NCBI GenBank assembly: GCA_964638035.1
Contig: CAZWXD010000035.1
Coordinates: 1-19,241, forward strand
Origin: JAGGAG01 sp964638035
Lineage (GTDB): Bacteria; Gemmatimonadota; Gemmatimonadetes; Gemmatimonadales; GWC2-71-9
Reading direction: 5' to 3'
Length of the DNA: 19,241 bases
Numbering within the stretch: the first letter of the stretch is position 1; every line of letters starts with the position of its first letter. Under the pieces are notes generated by a model that was not told the origin of the DNA, ran no database searches, and saw only the letters and a program-made list of their open reading frames with translations. Below, piece by piece: positions 13,614 through 19,241 of the stretch. The position numbers and the translations under genes are program-made.

Positions 13614-14363
13614 GTGAAGATCGCCGTTTGCCTCAAGCGCGTACCCGACACCACCGCCAAGATCACCATCGGCCCGAGCGGCACCACCATCGACGAGGCG
13701 GGCATCAAGTTCGTGCCCAACCCCTATGACGAGTTCGCCGTCGAGGCCGCCATCGCCCTGAAGGAAGCGGCCGGTACGGGAGAGACGGTGGTGCTCACCG
13801 TGGGTGCCGACGCGTCACAGGAGACCCTGCGTACCGCCCTCGCGATGGGCATCGACCGCGCCATCCAGCTCAAGTGTGACGGGTCGGCCGACGGCCTCGA
13901 GGTGGCTCGGCTCATCGCGACCGAGCTGAAGGATGGCGGCTACGACCTCGTGCTCTTCGGGAAGCTCGCGGTGGATGACTACAACCACCAGGTGGGGCCG
14001 ATGACCGCCGAGCTGCTGGGGCTGCCCTGCATCACGGCGGCCACGAAGCTCAGCGTGGCGGGCGGTGCGCTCCTGGCGGCACGGGAAATCGAGGGCGGCG
14101 TGGAACAGATGAGCGCCAGCCTGCCAGCGGTTGTCACCTGCGACAAGGGCCTGAACACCCCGCGCCTCCCGGCGCTCAAGGGCATCATGGCGGCCAAGAA
14201 GAAGCCGCTGGAATCGAAGCCGGTCACGGTTGGCGCCGCCGGGTTCACCGTGACGAAGCTCGAGCTTCCGCCGGAGCGGAAGGCGGGGCGGATTGTGGGC
14301 GAGGGCCCGGATGCGGTCCCCGCCCTGGTCGACCTGCTGCGCAACGAGGCAAAAGTCCTGTAG
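13614..14363 (+). CDS. etfB: Electron transfer flavoprotein subunit beta
   Basis: 249 residues, full length for EtfB. The GTG start at 13614 is preceded at six bases by GGAGG. The ETF-beta signature occurs at about residues 157-176: REIEGGVEQMSASLPAVVTC matches R-x-x-E-G-x-E-x-x-x-LPAVVT. AMP-binding-fold features include VKRVPD-like CLKRVPDTT at the start and TVGADASQETLRTALAMG at 62-79. The loop LPALKGIMAAKKKPLE (about 185-200) corresponds to the recognition loop that docks ETF on acyl-CoA dehydrogenases. The heterodimer with EtfA carries FAD and accepts electrons from dehydrogenases such as the one at the start of this window. It is upstream of etfA with 74 bp between them, holding an octamer repeat. 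Confidence 0.96.
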   Translation: MKIAVCLKRVPDTTAKITIGPSGTTIDEAGIKFVPNPYDEFAVEAAIALKEAAGTGETVVLTVGADASQETLRTALAMGIDRAIQLKCDGSADGLEVARLIATELKDGGYDLVLFGKLAVDDYNHQVGPMTAELLGLPCITAATKLSVAGGALLAAREIEGGVEQMSASLPAVVTCDKGLNTPRLPALKGIMAAKKKPLESKPVTVGAAGFTVTKLELPPERKAGRIVGEGPDAVPALVDLLRNEAKVL

Positions 14364-14370
14364 GTGCAGT

Positions 14371-14402
14371 CCCTGACGCCCTGACGCCCTGACGCCTTGA
14401 CG
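14371..14402 (+). repeat. Octamer tandem repeat between etfB and etfA
   Basis: CCCTGACG three times (14371-14394), then CCTTGACG, running into TCAGGAGG; the last unit creates the palindrome TGACGTCA at 14398-14405. A related fragment in opposite orientation lies at 994-1009. It probably lies inside the etfBA transcript. Confidence 0.75.
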
Positions 14403-14437
14403 TCAGGAGGCCAATACAGTCCTGCAACGGAGTCACC

Positions 14438-15385
14438 GTGAAGGTCCTGGCAGTCACTGAGCAGCGCGATGGCGCGCTCCGGAAGGTTTCGCACGAGGTG
14501 GTGGGCGCGGCGCGCGTGCTGGCGGGTGCCAGCGGCAGCGTCGATGCCCTGGTGCTGGGCAGTGCCGCGGTGCCGGGCGCCGGGTCGCTCGGCGCCAATC
14601 GGGTGCTGCAGGCCAGCCATCCCGACTTCGCGCTCTACTCGCCCGACGGAGCCACGGCCACCATCGCGTCCATCGGTGCCGGGTACGATGCGATCGTCGT
14701 TGCCGCGACAGCGATGGGGCGCGACCTGGCGCCGCGCGTGGCGGCACGGCTTGGCGTGCCCTGTGCCACCGACTGCACCGAGTTGTCCGCGGACGGCGGG
14801 GCGGTGCAGGTGACCCGGCCCATCTACGCCGGCAAGGTGCTGCAGCGCGGGAGGTTTGCCGGGAAGGCGGTGGTGTCGGTGCGTCCGGGGAGCTTCGTGG
14901 CAGCGAGTGCGGGCACCGCCGAGGTGGTTGACGTGGCCGTGCCGGCCTTCACGGTGCGCGTGACCAGCAAGGGCGTGACGAAGCCCGAGGCGGCGGCGCT
15001 CGACGTGACCGAGGCGCCAGTGGTGATTGCCGGCGGGCGCGGGCTCAAGGAGCCGGCCAACTTCAAGTTGCTGGAAGACCTCGCGGCCGCGTTCGGGAAT
15101 GCCGCGGTGGGTGCGAGCCGTGCCGTGGTCGATGCAGGCTGGCGCGACCACGGGGAGCAGGTGGGCCAGACGGGCAAGACGGTCAGCCCACCACTCTACA
15201 TTGCGGTGGGCATTTCCGGGGCGATCCAGCACCTCGCCGGCATGCGGACGGCGCGGACCATCGTGGCGATCAACCGCGACAAGGACGCCCCGATTTTCAA
15301 GGTCGCGGATTACGGCATCGTAGGCGACCTCTTCGAGGTGGTCCCCCGCCTCACGGAGGAGGTCCGGAAGCTCCGGGCCCACTAG
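14438..15385 (+). CDS. etfA: Electron transfer flavoprotein subunit alpha
   Basis: 315 residues, full length for EtfA. The GTG start at 14438 is preceded at seven bases by CGGAG. Domain I (about 1-180) has the alpha/beta fold of ETF/UspA-type proteins (YDAIVVAATAMGRDLAPRVAA). Domain II binds FAD: GGRGLK at 199-204, QVGQTGKTVSPPLYIAVGIS and GAIQH at about 241-265, and INRDKDAPIFKVADYGIVGDL at 278-298, which includes the diagnostic DKDAPIF-ADYGIVGD segment. It pairs with EtfB. The 74-bp gap after etfB suggests co-transcription. The window shows no ETF:quinone oxidoreductase. The next gene begins 26 bases after the stop and may be read through from etfA. Confidence 0.96.
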   Translation: MKVLAVTEQRDGALRKVSHEVVGAARVLAGASGSVDALVLGSAAVPGAGSLGANRVLQASHPDFALYSPDGATATIASIGAGYDAIVVAATAMGRDLAPRVAARLGVPCATDCTELSADGGAVQVTRPIYAGKVLQRGRFAGKAVVSVRPGSFVAASAGTAEVVDVAVPAFTVRVTSKGVTKPEAAALDVTEAPVVIAGGRGLKEPANFKLLEDLAAAFGNAAVGASRAVVDAGWRDHGEQVGQTGKTVSPPLYIAVGISGAIQHLAGMRTARTIVAINRDKDAPIFKVADYGIVGDLFEVVPRLTEEVRKLRAH

Positions 15386-15411
15386 CGCAGAAATTGCCCC
15401 CCAGGGCCGCG

Positions 15412-16989
15412 ATGCGTATTTCGCTCGCGGCCCTCTTCCTTGCCCTCCTCCCGGGCCCTGCCCGGGCGCAGGCTCCCCCTGTGGGGGCAGGCCCCGCTCC
15501 GGACACCACTTACGTGACCGCCCTCGAGGCGCTGGACCGGGGGAACGGGGTCGCCGCCGTCCAACTCCTCGACGGTGTGGTCTCCCGCTTCCCGGCGGCC
15601 GCCCATGAGGCGCTCCACGAGATCCACCTGCGTTTCGCGGAGGCCTACCTGATCCAGGGGCTTCCCGACTCCGCAGGGGCCTTCCTGGACCGGGCCTGGG
15701 CCGAGCTGGAGCTGTCGGGCGACTCGGCCCGGGGTTTCTCGGCGGCGTCGGACGAGCGACTTGTCCAGCTCATTGAGCGCATGGCCACTGCTGGCCAGCC
15801 CCGGCTCGCGTTCGATGCCGTGCTGCTGCGGGAGGCGCGTGCCAGCACCAGTACGGCAGCGCGGAGGATGGCCTGGGATGCACGGCATGACACCATGCCG
15901 GGTGCCACGGCCCTGGTGGTGTACGTGTCGTCCCCGTCGATGCGCAGGGTCGTGGCGCTGACCGTGAAGGGCCGCGACGTGCGCGCGTCGGCGCTGGCGG
16001 TACCGGAATCGCTGGCGGCCCTCGTGGCCCGGACGTGGACCACCCTGGCGGCGGGCACCGCGGCGCCGTCCGACCTCGAACGCCTGAGCGCTGCGCTCTA
16101 CCGACCCCTGTCGCTGGGGCCCATTCGCCGTGCCGACCAGCTCATGATCGTGGCTGATGGCGCGCTCCGGGCAGTCCCGTTCGACTTGCTGCCGGACATG
16201 GGCGCACCGCTCATCACCCGCCACCAGGTGGCCATGGTTCCCACCGCGTTTCAGGCGCTCCGGACGCTGTCGGTTCCGGCACAGCGCCTGGGCATCCGGG
16301 TCGTGGCGTTCGGGTACGCTGGCGTCGAGCATGTGTCGGGTGCCACCGCCGTGGCGCAGGTGCGGGAGATGAGCCGGTACGCCCAGCGCGCCGAGGTGTA
16401 CGTCGGTGCGAGTGCCAAGGAGGCGGCGATCCGGCGGGCCAACCTCGGGAGTGCCGCCATCGTGCACCTCGCCGTGCCACTCGTCGAGGGCACAAGGGAG
16501 GACGAGTCGCTCGAACTCCTGCCGGGAGATGGGGACGATGGCATCCTCACCAGTGCAGAGGCGGGCGAGATGCACCTGGGCCGCCCGCTGGTGCTGCTCG
16601 CGAGCTGTCCCGATCGACAGGAGCCACCCCTGGCTGGCCCACCCGTTCCTCCCGTGGTCGAGTCGTTCCTGCGTGCGGGAGCGGCTGCCGTCCTCTGGTG
16701 TTCGAGGCGGCAGGACGGGGCACAGGTAGACCGGTTTGTTCGCGCGCTGTACCGGGAACTGGCGCGGGGCCTCACGGTAGGCCAGGCTGTCCAGCAGGCC
16801 AAGCTGGCCCGGCGGCGCTCGGGCGCGAGTGATGCCGAGTGGAGCGCCTTCGTGCTCTACGGAGATGCACGCTCCCGCATCCCCCTTCGCCGCCCCTCGG
16901 CTCACCTGGTATGGTGGGTCACCGCCGCATTGGCGGCGGGGGCGCTGCTCTGGCTGTCAGAGCGCCGGTTGCGGCGCGCCCGGAGCTAG
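15412..16989 (+). CDS. CHAT-domain protein with catalytic His replaced, C-terminal membrane anchor
   Basis: 525 residues from the ATG at 15412, which opens a clean signal peptide MRISLAALFLALLPGPARA; an in-frame TTG 18 bases upstream is less likely. A short helical repeat region (about 25-150) replaces the long TPR array of its relative at 2893. The CHAT domain (about 160-480) is recognisable from ADQLMIVADGALRAVPFDLLPD, aligned to the RRLVIVPDGPLYHLPFDALP of the other protein. The nucleophile Cys399 is kept in LVLLASCPD. Where active CHAT domains read HFATH, this one reads His352-Leu-Ala-Val-Pro356, so the catalytic His is Pro. A helix at about 499-515 followed by ERRLRRARS anchors the C-terminus. 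It is probably a pseudoprotease with the same topology as the TPR-CHAT protein. It is 26 bp behind etfA. Confidence 0.82.
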   Translation: MRISLAALFLALLPGPARAQAPPVGAGPAPDTTYVTALEALDRGNGVAAVQLLDGVVSRFPAAAHEALHEIHLRFAEAYLIQGLPDSAGAFLDRAWAELELSGDSARGFSAASDERLVQLIERMATAGQPRLAFDAVLLREARASTSTAARRMAWDARHDTMPGATALVVYVSSPSMRRVVALTVKGRDVRASALAVPESLAALVARTWTTLAAGTAAPSDLERLSAALYRPLSLGPIRRADQLMIVADGALRAVPFDLLPDMGAPLITRHQVAMVPTAFQALRTLSVPAQRLGIRVVAFGYAGVEHVSGATAVAQVREMSRYAQRAEVYVGASAKEAAIRRANLGSAAIVHLAVPLVEGTREDESLELLPGDGDDGILTSAEAGEMHLGRPLVLLASCPDRQEPPLAGPPVPPVVESFLRAGAAAVLWCSRRQDGAQVDRFVRALYRELARGLTVGQAVQQAKLARRRSGASDAEWSAFVLYGDARSRIPLRRPSAHLVWWVTAALAAGALLWLSERRLRRARS

Positions 16990-17044
16990 TCGCCGCGCGC
17001 TGCACCTGCCGGCTGGTGGCCCGGCTGCGGTCGCCACCTGTCCG

Positions 17045-17050
17045 TATATT
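17045..17050 (+). promoter_or_regulatory. Putative -10 box (TATATT) of nadBA, leaderless arrangement
   Basis: TATATT is followed by seven bases, mostly C, and the ATG of nadB at 17058, with no Shine-Dalgarno sequence. Transcription starting 6-7 bases downstream would begin at the ATG. No -35 is visible. Confidence 0.45.
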
Positions 17051-17057
17051 CCCCCCA

Positions 17058-18557
17058 ATGTCCCAACCTGCCCCGCTCATCATCGGGACCGGCGTCGCCG
17101 GCCTCTGGGCCGCCTGGCGCATGGCCAGCGAGGGCAACGAGGCGGTGCTCCTGACCAAGGGCTCACTCGCCGACAGTGCCACGGCCTGGGCCCAGGGTGG
17201 CATCGCGGTGGCGCTCGGCCCTGGTGATTCCCCCGAACTGCACGCACGCGACACCCTCGAGGCGGGGGACGGCCTCTCCGACCCCGAGGCGGTCTCCATC
17301 CTCGTCACCGAGGGACCGGAACGGATCCGCGAGTTGCTGGCGCTCGGCGCCAACTTCGACCGCGGGCTGGATGGCCGGCTCCGCTTCGGGCTCGAGGCGG
17401 CGCACACCAGGCCACGCATCCTGCACGCCGATGGCGACCGAACGGGTGCGATGCTGGTGCGGTCGCTCACCGCGGTGGTGCGCCACCTGGACCAGATCAC
17501 GCTGCTCGAGCACCACGAGGTGCGCCGGCTGGTGGTGGAGGACGGCCGGGTGGCCGGGGCGGTGGTGCTCGGCCCGGAGGGCGCCCGTGCCATCCCGGCG
17601 TCGGCGGTGGTGCTGGCCACCGGAGGGGTGGGGCAGCTCTTCGAGGTGACCACGAACCCGCTGGGCGCGACGGGCGACGGCTGGGCGCTGGCGCACGCGA
17701 TTGGCGCCGAGCTGCGCGACCTGGAGTTCCTCCAGTTCCACCCCACGGCCCTCAAGCTGCCCGGAGTCAACCCGGCGCCCCTCGTCTCCGAGGCGGTGCG
17801 CGGCGCGGGTGCCATCCTCGTGAACCACGCGGGGGAGCGCTTTACCCTGGAGGCCGACCCTCGTGGCGAACTGGCGCCGCGTGACATCGTGGCGAGGGAG
17901 GTCGCACGGGCCGACAGCGCGGGTGGCGCCTTCCTCGACGCACGCGGGATCGCCGATTTCCCGTCCCAGTTTCCGGGTATCAGCGCCATGCTGCACAGCC
18001 ACGGCCTGGATGCCGGCCGCGACCTCCTGCCGGTGGCCGCAGCGCTGCACTACGCGATGGGTGGGGTCAGCACCGACCTCGACGGGCACACGTCGGTGCC
18101 GGGACTCTGGGCTGCCGGGGAAGTGGCGTGCACCGGGGTCCATGGCGCCAACCGGCTCGCCTCCAACTCCCTGCTCGAGGGGCTGGTCTTTGCCGACCGC
18201 GTGGCGCGGTCCCTCGACCGGGAGGCGAAGGCCGACCGGGCCGGGCGGGCCGACCGGGCTGCGGCGTGGCTTCGCGCGGACGACGGCATGGCGGGCGGCG
18301 ACGACGGGTGTCGCGGCATCCGCCGGGAGATGCGCGCCATCATGACCGGGCAGGTGGGCGTGGTGCGCACCGAATCCTCGCTTGCGCTGGCTGGTACGCA
18401 GCTCACACACCTGCTGGAGCGCACGCCATCATCAGCCTGGCGCACCCGGAACCAGTTGACGGTGGCGCAGCTCATTACCGAGTCAGCCCGGGGTCGCCGG
18501 GAGAGCCGCGGAGGACACCGGCGGGCCGACTTTCCTCCCCGACCGGAGCGTGTTTGA
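17058..18557 (+). CDS. nadB: L-aspartate oxidase
   Basis: 499 residues. It oxidises L-aspartate to iminoaspartate, the first step of de novo NAD synthesis, with FAD and oxygen or fumarate as acceptor. The start at 17058 gives IIGTGVAGLWAAW, the FAD Rossmann glycines at 10, 12 and 15; longer in-frame versions overlap the upstream CHAT gene in another frame and are rejected. Active-site residues of the family are present: His228 in EFLQFHPTAL, Arg275 in GELAPRDIVAR, His331 in ALHYAMGG and Arg366 in HGANRLASNSLLE, with spacings close to those of Escherichia coli NadB. It forms the quinolinate synthase pair with NadA one base downstream. A small in-frame repeat (ADRAGRADRAA) occurs near residue 392-402. 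Confidence 0.96.
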   Translation: MSQPAPLIIGTGVAGLWAAWRMASEGNEAVLLTKGSLADSATAWAQGGIAVALGPGDSPELHARDTLEAGDGLSDPEAVSILVTEGPERIRELLALGANFDRGLDGRLRFGLEAAHTRPRILHADGDRTGAMLVRSLTAVVRHLDQITLLEHHEVRRLVVEDGRVAGAVVLGPEGARAIPASAVVLATGGVGQLFEVTTNPLGATGDGWALAHAIGAELRDLEFLQFHPTALKLPGVNPAPLVSEAVRGAGAILVNHAGERFTLEADPRGELAPRDIVAREVARADSAGGAFLDARGIADFPSQFPGISAMLHSHGLDAGRDLLPVAAALHYAMGGVSTDLDGHTSVPGLWAAGEVACTGVHGANRLASNSLLEGLVFADRVARSLDREAKADRAGRADRAAAWLRADDGMAGGDDGCRGIRREMRAIMTGQVGVVRTESSLALAGTQLTHLLERTPSSAWRTRNQLTVAQLITESARGRRESRGGHRRADFPPRPERV

Positions 18558-18558
18558 G

Positions 18559-19241
18559 ATGTCCCTGTCCCTTCCTGTCATTGAACCCGACCTCACCGAC
18601 CAGGCGCGCATTCGCGAGTTGCAGGCGGAGGTCAGGCGCCTGGCCCGCGAGCGTGATGCGGTGGTCCTGGCCCACAACTACCAGCGGCCCGAGGTGCAGG
18701 ACGTGGCCGACTATGTGGGTGATTCCCTCGGGCTCTCCCGCGAGGCCGCGAAGACCGGCGCCAGCGTGATCGTGTTCTGCGGCGTGCACTTCATGGCCGA
18801 GACGGCGGCGATCCTCTCGCCGGCGAAGCGGGTGCTCCTGCCCAACCTGGCGGCAGGCTGCTCGCTGGCGTCGGGGATCACGGCGGAGGACGTGCGGCAG
18901 TGGCGCCGCGAGTTCCCGGGGTACATGGCGGTGGGGTATGTCAACACCACCGCCGAGGTGAAGGCAGAGCTGGACTACTGCTGCACCAGCGGGAACGTGC
19001 TCGACGTCATCGACGCGATCCCCGCCGACCGCGGCATCCTCTTCCTGCCCGACTTCTTCCTCGGCGCCCACGTGCGGCGCCAGCGCCCCGACCGGAAGAT
19101 CGAGGTGTGGATGGGCGAGTGCCACGTGCACGCCGGGATCCGGCCCGACCGGCTGGAGGCGGTGCGTGCGGCGAACCCCGGCGCCGAGGTGCTGGTGCAC
19201 CCCGAGTGCGGCTGCGCCGGCCAGCTCATCTACGCCATGGG
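18559..19241 (+). CDS. nadA: Quinolinate synthase, 3' partial
   Basis: The frame is open from ATG 18559 to the window end, giving 227 residues of a protein that is usually longer (about 300-370). It condenses iminoaspartate with dihydroxyacetone phosphate to quinolinate, using a [4Fe-4S] cluster. Seen: AHNYQRPEVQDVADYVGDS, VFCGVHFMAETA, LPNLAAGCSLASG, YVNTTAEVKAELDYCC, MGECHVHAGI and VHPECGC. Two of the three expected cluster Cys are visible, Cys101 in AGCSLA and Cys217 in HPEC; the third lies beyond the window. It is one base after nadB and surely co-transcribed with it. nadC is not in this window. Confidence 0.95.
   Translation, partial: MSLSLPVIEPDLTDQARIRELQAEVRRLARERDAVVLAHNYQRPEVQDVADYVGDSLGLSREAAKTGASVIVFCGVHFMAETAAILSPAKRVLLPNLAAGCSLASGITAEDVRQWRREFPGYMAVGYVNTTAEVKAELDYCCTSGNVLDVIDAIPADRGILFLPDFFLGAHVRRQRPDRKIEVWMGECHVHAGIRPDRLEAVRAANPGAEVLVHPECGCAGQLIYAM

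Noticed and set aside
13979..15382. 467-residue minus-strand frame opposite etfB and etfA
   Set aside because: It runs across two genes with diagnostic ETF signatures and has no domain of its own.
15382..16905. 507-residue minus-strand frame opposite the pseudo-CHAT gene
   Set aside because: The plus-strand protein has signal peptide, CHAT strands and anchor; the reverse frame is His/Arg-rich without motifs.
18231..18259. Direct repeat of GCCGACCGGGC within nadB as a sign of insertion
   Set aside because: It is in frame, encodes a short ADRAGRADRAA linker in a variable part of the protein and is best explained by GC-rich low complexity.
17163..18410. 415-residue minus-strand frame opposite nadB
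   Set aside because: It is antisense to an enzyme with all expected active-site residues; no start signal.
1..19241. Mobile element, prophage, integrase, tRNA or rRNA gene
   Set aside because: I found no transposase, integrase, terminal inverted repeats, tRNA-like cloverleaf or rRNA segment; the genes are chromosomal in character.

Overview
The window is high-GC, gene-dense bacterial DNA. Several traits together suggest Gemmatimonadota or a close relative. These are lipoproteins carrying DNTGP or STPSG just after the lipobox Cys, many ECF sigma factor/membrane protein pairs, CHAT proteins, a TonB-dependent receptor (so a diderm envelope), and start sites lying directly behind TAnnnT-type boxes. 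No rRNA or other taxonomic marker is present, so the assignment is an inference. Both window ends cut genes: a glutaryl-CoA dehydrogenase-like acyl-CoA dehydrogenase lacks its 5' end and nadA lacks its 3' end.

Layout. 1-981: acyl-CoA dehydrogenase. 1006-1521 (-): small lipoprotein. 1630-2873: ECF sigma factor overlapping by 4 bp a membrane protein of anti-sigma layout with a fibronectin-III-like outer domain. 2893-5772 (-): large TPR-CHAT protein with a C-terminal membrane anchor, convergent with that pair. 5941-7038: lipoprotein with an InlB-B-repeat-like module. 7033-7088: heptamer tandem repeat. 7288-8280: M8/leishmanolysin-like metalloprotease lipoprotein. 8296-9761: small membrane protein, second ECF sigma factor, and a membrane protein with a twin-Cys/calcium-loop outer domain. 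9873-12041: TonB-dependent receptor. 12128-12322: RMF/CrpP-like small protein. 12488-13453: lipoprotein. 13614-15385: etfB-etfA. 15412-16989: a second CHAT protein whose catalytic His is replaced. 17058-19241: nadB-nadA.

How the genes fit together. EtfAB is the usual electron acceptor of acyl-CoA dehydrogenases, so the first gene and etfBA belong to the same beta-oxidation or amino-acid catabolic electron path although they are 13 kb apart. nadB and nadA (1 bp apart) form the aspartate-to-quinolinate part of NAD synthesis. Most of the rest is envelope biology: four lipoproteins, a receptor, two sigma/membrane-protein pairs and two tail-anchored CHAT proteins. The strongest candidates for undescribed biology are the ECF sigma/FnIII membrane protein/CHAT cluster with its paralogous pseudo-CHAT, and the second sigma pair, whose partner has a duplicated CC-LD-GDDG module around an EF-hand-like loop. 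No gap longer than 300 bp lacks a gene. The intergenic spaces mainly hold hairpin terminators, short tandem repeats and promoters.
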